A DNA stretch of 53,750 nt, taken from DASWJZ01 sp050728815 (GTDB taxonomy: Bacteria; Pseudomonadota; Alphaproteobacteria; Rhizobiales; Afifellaceae). The notes beneath the pieces were generated by a model. It did not search any database. It was not told where the DNA came from and was given only the letters and a program-made list of their open reading frames with translations. Numbering within the stretch: the stretch's first letter is position 1; each line of letters opens with the position of its first letter. The DNA lies in assembly GCA_050728815.1 (NCBI GenBank), contig JBOHKB010000237.1:1-53750 (forward strand), given 5' to 3'. Below, one piece after another: positions 16,748 to 24,103 of the stretch. The translations under genes and the position numbers were made by a program.

Positions 16748-17262
16748 GATTTCGCGCGACCTGCTATCGCGCGCATAACCCTAAATGGTCCTTCAAGCCG
16801 ATGTCGGGCGCGGGGGCCGCGGTGCATGGCGGCCGGTTCAATCCGAAGGGCATGGAGGCGCTCTATCTCGGCCTCACCATCATGACCGCGATCCGCGAGG
16901 CCAACCAGGGTTTTGCCTTCAAGCTGAAACCCTATGTCGTCTGCTCCTACGACGTGGACTGCGAGGACATCGCCGATCTCAGGGATGACGCGGGCCGCGC
17001 GGCGAACGGCGTCGCGTTCGCCGACATGGCCTCCGCTTGGTTCGCCGACGCGGCGGAGGGCCGGGAGCCGCCCTCGTGGCGCGTGGCCCGCAGGCTCATG
17101 GCGGCTGGCCATGCCGGGGTGCTCGTTCCGAACTTCGCCCCCGGCGCGACGGAGGACGACGCGAATCTCGTTCTCTGGGATTGGGGCGATCGGCCGCCGC
17201 ACAAGGTAGAAGTTTTCGACCCAAGCGGCCGCCTGCCCAAAGACCAGCTCTCCTGGGACTGA
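16744..17262 (+). CDS. RES domain toxin (first copy)
   Basis: A 172-residue RES-domain protein starting at GTG inside the antitoxin's stop. Family landmarks are RATCYRAHNP near the N terminus, GGRFNPKGMEALYLG with the conserved R and Y, and TAIREANQG with the conserved E. RES toxins are known to degrade NAD+, some as phosphorylases. The pair with the upstream Xre gene is a standard type II toxin-antitoxin module. Its stop codon directly abuts the stop codon of the convergent CorC-like gene, with no intergenic base between them. It lies where lnt is usually found in relatives. Confidence 0.85.
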   Translation: MRFRATCYRAHNPKWSFKPMSGAGAAVHGGRFNPKGMEALYLGLTIMTAIREANQGFAFKLKPYVVCSYDVDCEDIADLRDDAGRAANGVAFADMASAWFADAAEGREPPSWRVARRLMAAGHAGVLVPNFAPGATEDDANLVLWDWGDRPPHKVEVFDPSGRLPKDQLSWD

Positions 17263-18261
17263 CTACCCCGCCACGGCGCGCTTCTGCCGCGGCTGCGCCG
17301 GCGCCCTCGCCCGATCGCGGATCTTCACCCGCTTGATGCGGAGCGGATCGGCGTCGAGCACCTCGAAGTCGAAGCCCTCCACCGCCTGCACCACCTCGCC
17401 CTTAGGCGGGATGCGTCCGGTCACGGCGAACACCAGGCCGCCGATCGTCTCTATGTCCTCGCTCTTGTCGCCGACGCGGAAATCCGGGCCGATCACCTCG
17501 GCGGCATCCTCGAGCTCGGTGCGCGCATCTGCGATATAGACGCCGTCGGCGACCTTCATCACCACCGGCTCCTCGTCGATGTCGTGCTCGTCCTCGATCT
17601 CGCCGACGATGATCTCGACGATGTCCTCGATCGAGACGAGACCGTCGGTACCGCCATATTCGTCGATGACGAGCGCCATCTGCGTGCGGCTCGACTGCAT
17701 GCGCTTCAAAAGCGCGCGCGCCGGCATCGAAGGCGGCACGAAGAGGAGCGGACGGACGAGCTTGGAATCCTCGAGCGTCGAGGAAAGATCGACGGAGGCG
17801 AAATCGAAGCTCGGCGGCGATTCCTGTTCCGAGGGCTTCAGCGCCCGGTCCGCCACCCACGCCATCACGTCGCGGATGTGCACCATGCCGACCGGCTCGT
17901 CGAGCGTCTCGCGGTAGGCCGGGAGGCGCGAATGCCCCGATTCGCGGTAGATCGCGATCACCTCGGCGAGCGTGCTTTCGATGTCGACCGCCTCGATGTC
18001 GGCGCGCGGCACCATCACGTCCTCGACGCGCATGTCGCCGAGCTTCAGGATGGCGCGAAGCATCGCCCGCTCGTCCGCGGATAAAGTGGCGCCTGCCGCC
18101 TCGTCGGCGGCGATTGCGTCTTCGATTTCCGCTCTGGCGGAGCCTACGGGCTTGACGCCGAAGGCGCTCAGGAGGGCGGCCCGGACACGGCCTACGAAGT
18201 CCGATTGGCCCGCGGCATCCGCCGGCGGACCGCCGGGACTTCGACCTTGGTCGTCGTTCAT
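17263..18261 (-). CDS. CorC/HlyC-like CBS domain protein
   Basis: A 332-residue cytosolic protein with a CBS pair (residues about 80-215; KLGDMRVEDVMVPRADI and DEYGGTDGLVSIEDIVEIIVG) and a C-terminal transporter-associated domain (DIETIGGLVFAVTGRIPPKGE). No DUF21 membrane domain is present, so it is the soluble CorC/YbeX type. It overlaps ybeY by four bases, and ybeY-corC coupling is standard. CorC family members are linked to Mg/Co homeostasis and ribosome-related functions. In alphaproteobacteria the next gene is normally lnt; here a convergent RES toxin gene abuts instead. Confidence 0.9.
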   Translation of the reverse strand: MNDDQGRSPGGPPADAAGQSDFVGRVRAALLSAFGVKPVGSARAEIEDAIAADEAAGATLSADERAMLRAILKLGDMRVEDVMVPRADIEAVDIESTLAEVIAIYRESGHSRLPAYRETLDEPVGMVHIRDVMAWVADRALKPSEQESPPSFDFASVDLSSTLEDSKLVRPLLFVPPSMPARALLKRMQSSRTQMALVIDEYGGTDGLVSIEDIVEIIVGEIEDEHDIDEEPVVMKVADGVYIADARTELEDAAEVIGPDFRVGDKSEDIETIGGLVFAVTGRIPPKGEVVQAVEGFDFEVLDADPLRIKRVKIRDRARAPAQPRQKRAVAG

Positions 18262-18905
18262 GGTCTCTGAGCCGCCGCATAGGGATCGGGTATTCCGATC
18301 CGGCTCAGCGCGGCGCGCTCCAACTGCTCCATCTCTTCCGCATCAGCCTCCGCCTCGTGGTCGTAGCCGAGAAGGTGGAGGAATCCATGGATTATAAGGT
18401 GCGCCATGTGGTCTTCAAGCGGCAATTCGGCAAGCTTTGCCTCACGGCTAACCGTCTCTGCGGCAAGCACAATATCCCCAAGAAGCGCCGATTCCCCTCC
18501 CCCTTGTGGGGAGGGGTTAGGGGAGGGGTGGCGCCATTGCCCACCACCCTGCGGGAACGCCAATACATTCGTCGGCTTGTCTTTACCCCGCCATTTCGCA
18601 TTCAGCTTCCGCATAGCCGCGTCGTCGGTGAACACGATGCTCAGTTCGAGCGCAGCACTGGGGAGGGGGGATAGGCGCCGGGGCGCGGCGCGCTCCCCTC
18701 CCCCCCTCGCCTCGGCGAAGCCGGAGCGGCTTCGCTCCGACGTAGCCGGGTGTGGGGAGGGGTTGGGGGAGGGGTGGTCCCGCTGCTCCACGGCCCGAAC
18801 CACTCGGACCGCCGCCCCGACAGCCCGCTCCGCGAGCCGCCGCAGCACCCTTTTCGCCGGCCACTCTCCGGCCTCCACCGCAATCTCGATTCTTGGAAGC
18901 TTCAT
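18258..18905 (-). CDS. ybeY: endoribonuclease YbeY with two repeat-encoded inserts
   Basis: A 215-residue YbeY, a metal-dependent RNase for 16S rRNA 3' maturation and ribosome quality control. The zinc histidines are H173, H177 and H183 in HGFLHLLGYDH. The core keeps MRKLNAKWRGKDKPTNVLAF and LLGDIVLA. Typical alphaproteobacterial YbeY is about 150-170 residues; the excess is two low-complexity inserts. Residues about 42-83 and about 122-138 both contain HPSPNPSP and are encoded by repeat A copies at 18659-18775 and 18494-18529, each read in frame. Both fall outside the catalytic motif, in probable loops. The gene starts four bases after the lactonase stop and overlaps corC. It may tolerate the inserts, but reduced function cannot be excluded. 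Confidence 0.9.
   Translation of the reverse strand: MKLPRIEIAVEAGEWPAKRVLRRLAERAVGAAVRVVRAVEQRDHPSPNPSPHPATSERSRSGFAEARGGGERAAPRRLSPLPSAALELSIVFTDDAAMRKLNAKWRGKDKPTNVLAFPQGGGQWRHPSPNPSPQGGGESALLGDIVLAAETVSREAKLAELPLEDHMAHLIIHGFLHLLGYDHEAEADAEEMEQLERAALSRIGIPDPYAAAQRP
18494..18529. repeat. ybeY: repeat A copy inside ybeY
   Basis: A 36-bp copy (multiple of three) with hairpin arms CCCCTCCCC/GGGGAGGGG and the G4-A-G4-TTA-G4-A-G4 pattern on +. Read on the minus strand it encodes HPSPNPSPQGGG between the conserved NVLAF and LLGDIVLA segments of YbeY, keeping the frame. Confidence 0.9.
18659..18775. repeat. ybeY: expanded composite repeat A inside ybeY
   Basis: The core at 18695-18775 is 81 bp. 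It has an internal hairpin-like section around GCCGGAGCGGCTTCGCTCCG between the C-rich and G-rich ends. A partial second unit (GGGGAGGGGGG) precedes it from 18659. The whole is open in the YbeY frame and adds about 40 residues near residues 42-83. The linker between units resembles those at 26001-26022 and 27150-27177. Confidence 0.8.
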
Positions 18906-18909
18906 GGCC

Positions 18910-20073
18910 TCACAGAAACCGCACGCAGATGGGCGTTCCCGCCTCCGCCACCGATCCGGTCGGGCTCAGCCTCCCCGTCTCCGCATCCACCCGGAACATG
19001 ACGATGTTGTCAGAGTCCTGGTTGGCCGCGGCCAAGAATCTTCCGTCCGGGCTCAGCGAAAAATTCCGCGGGATTTTTCCGCGCGTGGATTCGTGGCCGA
19101 CCAAAGTCAGCATCCCGTCGTCGCCCACCGCATAGATGACAATGCTGTCGTGCCCCCGGTTCGAGCCGTAAAGAAATTTCCCGGACGGCGCGATCTGCAC
19201 CTCCGCGCAGGTGCTTTGTGCGGAAAAATTCTTGGGCAGCGTCGAAAGCGTCTGCAGCTCGGCAAAACGCCCGCGCGCCGCATCGTAGCCGTAGGCCGTC
19301 ATCGTCGAGTTCAGTTCGTTGATGAGGTACGCGAAGCGTCCGTTCGGATGCATCGCGAGTTGGCGCGGCCCGGCGCCCGGCGCGACCGACACGAAAGGCT
19401 GCGCCGCGTTCGGCTTGAGCATTCCACGTGCCGCGTCGAGCGCGTAGATCATCACCTTGTCCAGCCCGAGCTCCGGCGCGAAGACGAAGCGGTTCGCCGC
19501 GTCGATCTCGACCGCGTGCGCGTGCGGACCGGCCTGCCGCTTCGGATCGACGCTCGACCCCTCGTGCTGGATGACGCAGCTCGCTTCCTCGAGCGAGCCG
19601 TCCGCGGCGATCGGCAGCACCGCGACGCTGCCGCTTGCGAAATTCGCGACGAGCACGTTCCGGCCCGTCCTGTCGACCATCAAGTGGCAGGGGTCGGTGC
19701 CGTGGCTCGCCTTCATGTTGAGGAATTCTAGCCGGCCGGTCTCGCGATCGACCCGGAACGCGCTCACCGCCCCGCTCGGCTTTCCCTCGAACTCCTTGAA
19801 CTCGTTCACGCAATAGAGGAACCGGCGCTTCGGATCGAACGCCAGGTACGATGAGTTCCGCACGCCTTCGGTGATGCCGACCGGCACGAGCGCCCCGTGC
19901 TCATCGTCAAAACGGAAGGCGTGGATGCCCTTTCCCTTTCCCTTCAGCACCTGCCCGGTGCCGAACAGGATCGGCTCGCTGTAGGTCCCGACATACACCA
20001 GGCCGTCGGCTCCCCTCCCCCTTGTGGGGAGGGGTTGGGGGAGGGGTTTCTCCGGCACGTTATTCGACCGCAA
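18910..20073 (-). CDS. beta-propeller lactonase, 6-phosphogluconolactonase-like
   Basis: A protein of up to 387 residues of the YbhE-type seven-bladed beta-propeller lactonase family. Blades show repeats such as LAFDPKRRFLYCVNE, MHPNGRFAYLINEL and SLSPDGRFLAAANQ, and the conserved AGPHAHAVEID motif is near the middle. Family members hydrolyse 6-phosphogluconolactone or other sugar lactones. The first 22 residues (through PLPQPLPTRGRG) come from a repeat A copy; conserved sequence starts at LVYVGTYSEP. A GTG at 19998 is an alternative start, with the repeat's purine-rich arm about 12 nt upstream. The gene overlaps the isomerase by 14 bases and ends four bases before ybeY, so these genes look cotranscribed. 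Confidence 0.85.
   Translation of the reverse strand: MRSNNVPEKPLPQPLPTRGRGADGLVYVGTYSEPILFGTGQVLKGKGKGIHAFRFDDEHGALVPVGITEGVRNSSYLAFDPKRRFLYCVNEFKEFEGKPSGAVSAFRVDRETGRLEFLNMKASHGTDPCHLMVDRTGRNVLVANFASGSVAVLPIAADGSLEEASCVIQHEGSSVDPKRQAGPHAHAVEIDAANRFVFAPELGLDKVMIYALDAARGMLKPNAAQPFVSVAPGAGPRQLAMHPNGRFAYLINELNSTMTAYGYDAARGRFAELQTLSTLPKNFSAQSTCAEVQIAPSGKFLYGSNRGHDSIVIYAVGDDGMLTLVGHESTRGKIPRNFSLSPDGRFLAAANQDSDNIVMFRVDAETGRLSPTGSVAEAGTPICVRFL
20012..20047. repeat. repeat A copy at lactonase 5' end
   Basis: A 36-bp copy, same orientation as the others. In the lactonase frame it encodes PLPQPLPTRGRG, a different frame from that used in ybeY. It lies next to the junction with the upstream isomerase gene and may have displaced the original lactonase start. 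Confidence 0.9.
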
Positions 20074-21016
20074 TTCCCACCTCCCCGCAAATGCCCTTCA
20101 GATAATTCATCGCCGCCACCGTCTCGGCCACGAACTCGTCCGTCGCCACGACATTGCGGTAGACGCCGGGCGCGGTCGAGTTCGCCCCGCGCGACACGCC
20201 GGGCACGTCCTCGAGTTCGATCGACACGACCCCGTCATAGCCCACGTCCTTCAGCGCCTGGAACATCGCCAGCCAGTCGATCTTGCCCATGCCCGGGCGC
20301 CAGTGGACGTTGGTGACGCCGTCATTGTCGGAGACGTGCAGGTGGATGATGTTCTTGCCGAGCCGGTAGACGGTGATGTTCGGAAAATCGCCGATCGGAA
20401 AGGTGTGGCTTGGGTCGAAGTTGATGCCCATCGCCGGATGATCGACATGCTCCAGAAGCCGGAGCGCCCCGTCGTGGTTGGCAAGATAGCGCCCGGGATG
20501 CGGCTCGACCGACATCCTTGTGCCCGCCTTGGCGCAGAGCTCGGCGCAGCGCCGCATCGCGTCGACGTAGTCGCGAAAATTCTGGTCCCAGTCGACGTCG
20601 CGCGGCACGTCTCTCGTCGCATATTTCTGCACCAGGGGCTTCGTGGTGATGCGCGGCATTTCTTGCGTGTCGCGCATGGCGAATGGATGCGAAGAGACCA
20701 TGTTGACGATCGGCGTGCCGAGATCAGCGCCGACTTCGACCGCCTTGCCCCATTGAACGACCGCCGCGTCGCGCTTCGCCTTGTCGGCGCTCGACAGGTC
20801 GTGCGGCGTGTGCACGAGTTGCGACAGCGCAAGCCCGCTCGTCGTGAGTTCCTTCCTGATGTCGGCGATCTTCGTCTTGGTCCAGTAATTGTCGAGGTGG
20901 TCCTTGTTCCAGGCGATCAGCTCGATCGCCGTGAAGCCGGCTCCGGCGATGCGGCGGATGGCGTCCTCGTAGGGCGGCTCCCACTGGAACGGCCAGGACG
21001 AAGCTCCGAACTTCAT
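20060..21016 (-). CDS. sugar phosphate isomerase/epimerase (xylose isomerase-like TIM barrel)
   Basis: A 318-residue AP-endonuclease-2/xylose-isomerase-like TIM barrel. Probable metal ligands lie in the Glu of MSVEPHPG, the GINFDPSH aspartate and histidine, HLHVSDND, and the late VSIELED. These are typical of sugar isomerases, epimerases and inosose dehydratase relatives. The substrate is unknown. It heads a minus-strand unit continuing into the lactonase, ybeY and corC, so it is probably the promoter-proximal gene. Its function matches the ThuA/Gfo/ABC sugar locus at 6.6-13 kb, which suggests the two carbohydrate groups were once linked. Confidence 0.85.
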   Translation of the reverse strand: MKFGASSWPFQWEPPYEDAIRRIAGAGFTAIELIAWNKDHLDNYWTKTKIADIRKELTTSGLALSQLVHTPHDLSSADKAKRDAAVVQWGKAVEVGADLGTPIVNMVSSHPFAMRDTQEMPRITTKPLVQKYATRDVPRDVDWDQNFRDYVDAMRRCAELCAKAGTRMSVEPHPGRYLANHDGALRLLEHVDHPAMGINFDPSHTFPIGDFPNITVYRLGKNIIHLHVSDNDGVTNVHWRPGMGKIDWLAMFQALKDVGYDGVVSIELEDVPGVSRGANSTAPGVYRNVVATDEFVAETVAAMNYLKGICGEVGIAVE

Positions 21017-21034
21017 GATTTTCTCCCCCCGTCT

Positions 21035-21072
21035 GGTGCGCGGAGGGCGTTCTATAGGCGGCTCCGCGCACC
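21035..21072. repeat. inverted repeat between divergent genes
   Basis: Perfect 11-bp arms GGTGCGCGGAG and CTCCGCGCACC surround a 16-base loop containing TTCTATAGG. It sits in the 238-bp region between the isomerase (leftward) and the cyclase-NACHT gene (rightward). It could be an operator or an mRNA leader hairpin of the isomerase unit; nothing decides between these. Confidence 0.5.
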
Positions 21073-21120
21073 TCCGCCATCGGCGGACGGGGAGAGAATT
21101 CGCCGCACGCGCGCTCTCAA

Positions 21121-21165
21121 ATTCTCGGCGCGGCTGCGCGACCCGGCAGTTGCCGGTGCAGCGAT
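21121..21165 (-). pseudogene. 3' remnant of a small secreted-protein paralog
   Basis: About 45 bases match the 3' end and downstream flank of the small gene at 24938 at roughly 80% identity, beginning with the shared TTCTCGGCGCGG. No intact reading frame of that protein is present: the stop codon is lost and the upstream coding part is not recognisable. It appears to be a decayed third copy or a recombination scar. Confidence 0.45.
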
Positions 21166-21254
21166 TTCGTGGATCGGGGTTCCGGCGGGCCCGTCGCCAA
21201 TGGCAATGCCGGGCCGTTTGCGTAGAATGGTCTGAGAACGCCGTGGGAGTCGCA

Positions 21255-24086
21255 ATGGTCGCGGAGCGCGTTCAGCGCCGGCTCGCGGCGGTCCTGATCG
21301 CGGATGTCGTGGGCTACAGCAGGCTGGTTGCGGCCGATGAGGCCGCGACCCTCGCTCGTTTGAAGGAAGTCCGATCGAGCGTCTGGGATCCCGCTATCGC
21401 CGGGCATCGCGGCCGTCTCGTCAAGGAGATGGGCGACGGCCTGCTCGTCGAGTTCGCCAGCGTCGTCGATGCGGTCGAATGCGCCCTCGCCGGCCAGCGC
21501 GCTTTGCTGGAGAACAAGGTCGCGGCAGATGGCGATCCGATCCGCTACCGCGTCGGCATCAATCTCGGCGATATCGTTATCGACGGCAGCGATATCCTTG
21601 GTGACGGAGTCAATGTGGCCGCTCGGCTGCAGGCGCTGGCTGAGCCGGGCGGCGTCAGCATCTCCGGCGCCGTCTGCGATCAGGTCCGCGACAAGCTTCG
21701 CCTTGCCTGCGAGGACATGGGCGAGCAGCGTCTCAAGAACATCGACAAGCCGGTGCGGGTCTACCGCCTCTCGCCGCACGGTCCGGTCGGCGCGCCTGAT
21801 CTGTCGATGGCGGAGCGCGACTACCGTGCGTCGGTCAAGGAGCGCTACGCCGAGGATGCCGCTTATTACATACCACTATCCGGCAAGACCGCTGACGCGG
21901 GATCGCCCCCACGGACACGCTCGCCGAGATCGGCGCGCCGCTTCGGTCGCCGCGCCCGCGTCGAGTACCATGAGCTGGTGGCCGTCGGCGAGGACATCCG
22001 GCAGGTCAGGATCGACGATGTGCGGGACGCTTTGGACCGGTATTCCTGCATCGTCCTTCTCGGGGATCCCGGCTGCGGCAAGTCGACGTCGCTCGAATCG
22101 CTCGCTTTCGAATACGCCGGCCGGCCGGACATGATACCCGTGCTGTTGCGCCTGGGCGGACTTGCGTCCTCCGTCGAGGATTTCATCGGGCAGGGTTGGG
22201 GATGCCCCGCGGAAGCCGGGCATTGGGGTGCGCCGCGGCTCGCCGCGAACCTCAGGGCCTATCTCGAATCCGGGAGGCTCTTCCTTCTCCTCGACGCCCT
22301 GAACGAGATGCCGCAGGATCGCTATCGCGAGCGCTGCCGGGCTCTTCGCGCTTTCATCGACCAATGGTCCGCGAAGGGAAATCGCTTTGTCGTGACCTGC
22401 CGGCGGCTCGATTACGGCGAGGAACTGGCCGGGCTACAGCGCGTCGAAGTGCAGCCACTCGATGACGACCAGATTCGTCGCTTCCTGCGGAACGAGCTGC
22501 CGGAGACGTGGGAAGCGCTGTGGATGGCGCTGGACAGCGGCCAGAGCAATCCACTCCTTGAGATGGCGCGGAACCCCTACCTCCTGACGGTGATGATCGA
22601 CGTCTTCGAGGAGGACGGCGAGCTCAGCCGCAATCGCGCCGAGCTGATGCGCCGCTTCACCGAGATCATGCTGGAATGGGCGAGGGCGAAATGCCCGCCC
22701 GAGGAGTGGCTGGACGCCGGGCTTCAGGTCGAGGCGCTTTCGGTCATGGCCTTCGAGATGCAGGCGCGGTCCGGCTTTGGCACCAGCGTGAAGACCGAGC
22801 AGATCAAGTCCGTCATGCCGGATCGCTTGCAGCTCGATCCGAATTGGCCGCCCGAAGAGATCCCGCCGGATCGCGTGCTCAGCCTCGCAGCCGACGCCAA
22901 CATCGTCGAGATGCCGGTCGATCGCCTGACCGTGCGTTTCTATCATCAGCTCCTGCAGGAATACTTTGCAGCGCGGCGGATGCTGAGCCGGGAGCCGGCG
23001 AGCCTTGCCGCCTTCTGGGGCGCTCCCCGGCTTGAGCAGGAGATGCCTGCCTGGTCCCGTCCGGAGAACAATTATGAACCGCTGCCTCCGCCGCCCGGCA
23101 CGGGCTGGGAGGAGACCACGATACTCGCGGCCGCGATGGCGGGCGCGGACAGCGGAAAGTTCCTCGAGACGCTCCTTCGCATTAATCCGGTTCTCGCCGG
23201 CCGTTGCCTCCTGCAGGCCGAAGCCGGCGGGACCGGGATGCATGAGGCGGTCGTCGCCGAGCTGCTCGCGGCGATCGCCGATTCCGAGGTCGCGCTGCGT
23301 GTGCGCATAGCGGCGGGGGACGTGCTCGGCGCGCTGGGCGACCCACGCATCGGCGACATGGTGACGATCCCCGCGGGAGCTTTCCTGATGGGCGAGGGGA
23401 GGGAACGGCATGAGGTCGCTTTGCAGGAGTACCGGATCGGCCGCTTCCCAGTGACGAACGCGGAATATGGCCGCTTCATCGACACCGGCGGACATCGCGA
23501 GCGGAGATGGTGGACCGACGCGGGTTGGCTCGAAGTCGGCGAAAAGCGCGCCGAGCCGCGTTTCTGGCGCGACTCCCGGTTCAACAGGCCGAACCGGCCG
23601 GTGATGGGTCTGAGCTGGTACGAGTGCGTCGCCTTCTGCCGGTGGCTGAGCGCCGAAACCGGGGAGCGCTGGCGGCTCCCCACCGAGGCTGAGTGGGAGA
23701 AGGCCGCTCGCGGCGTCGACGGGCGCATTTTTCCCTGGGGCGATGCGTTCGATCCGGAGCGGCTGAACGGGCGCGGCCCGCGCGACCGGCAGGTCTGCAC
23801 AACCACGCCGGTCGGCATCTACCCGACGGGCGTCAGCCCCTTCGGCCTCTTCGATTGCGTCGGAAATGCCTGGGAATGGTGCGCCACCCGCTGGCGGAAG
23901 CCGTTTCCCTACGCCACGGCGCAGGATGAATGGCAGGGGGACTACCTCGAAGGCCAGAATCTGCGCGTCCTGCGCGGCGGCTCCTGGTATGATACGCAGG
24001 AAGTCACGCGCTGCACGCATCGTTTCAAGTTCCAGCCTTTCGGCTGGAACGATCGCGGCGGGTTCCGGCTGGTTTCTTCGGGCTGA
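21255..24086 (+). CDS. class III adenylate cyclase-NACHT-FGE-like fusion
   Basis: A 943-residue three-domain protein. Residues about 8-175 form a class III cyclase with metal aspartates D17 (ADVVGYS) and D61 (GDG), a base-contact candidate K57, and transition-state N120/R124 (NVAARL), so it looks active. Residues about 235-600 form a NACHT STAND ATPase: Walker A GDPGCGKST (K276), Walker B LLLDALNE (D347), and the HQLLQEYFAARR signature near 564. Residues about 700-943 are an FGE-sulfatase/C-type-lectin-like domain (RFPVTNAEY, RLPTEAEWEKAARG, GNAWEWC, RVLRGGSW). The cysteine pair of true formylglycine-generating enzymes is absent; D913 and T918 fill those positions, so it is probably a binding or sensing module. 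The ATG at 21255 has GGGAG five bases upstream. A sensor-switch-cAMP signalling role, perhaps in defence, is inferred. Confidence 0.85.
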   Translation: MVAERVQRRLAAVLIADVVGYSRLVAADEAATLARLKEVRSSVWDPAIAGHRGRLVKEMGDGLLVEFASVVDAVECALAGQRALLENKVAADGDPIRYRVGINLGDIVIDGSDILGDGVNVAARLQALAEPGGVSISGAVCDQVRDKLRLACEDMGEQRLKNIDKPVRVYRLSPHGPVGAPDLSMAERDYRASVKERYAEDAAYYIPLSGKTADAGSPPRTRSPRSARRFGRRARVEYHELVAVGEDIRQVRIDDVRDALDRYSCIVLLGDPGCGKSTSLESLAFEYAGRPDMIPVLLRLGGLASSVEDFIGQGWGCPAEAGHWGAPRLAANLRAYLESGRLFLLLDALNEMPQDRYRERCRALRAFIDQWSAKGNRFVVTCRRLDYGEELAGLQRVEVQPLDDDQIRRFLRNELPETWEALWMALDSGQSNPLLEMARNPYLLTVMIDVFEEDGELSRNRAELMRRFTEIMLEWARAKCPPEEWLDAGLQVEALSVMAFEMQARSGFGTSVKTEQIKSVMPDRLQLDPNWPPEEIPPDRVLSLAADANIVEMPVDRLTVRFYHQLLQEYFAARRMLSREPASLAAFWGAPRLEQEMPAWSRPENNYEPLPPPPGTGWEETTILAAAMAGADSGKFLETLLRINPVLAGRCLLQAEAGGTGMHEAVVAELLAAIADSEVALRVRIAAGDVLGALGDPRIGDMVTIPAGAFLMGEGRERHEVALQEYRIGRFPVTNAEYGRFIDTGGHRERRWWTDAGWLEVGEKRAEPRFWRDSRFNRPNRPVMGLSWYECVAFCRWLSAETGERWRLPTEAEWEKAARGVDGRIFPWGDAFDPERLNGRGPRDRQVCTTTPVGIYPTGVSPFGLFDCVGNAWEWCATRWRKPFPYATAQDEWQGDYLEGQNLRVLRGGSWYDTQEVTRCTHRFKFQPFGWNDRGGFRLVSSG

Positions 24087-24103
24087 TCGACAGGGGGCGC
24101 ACG

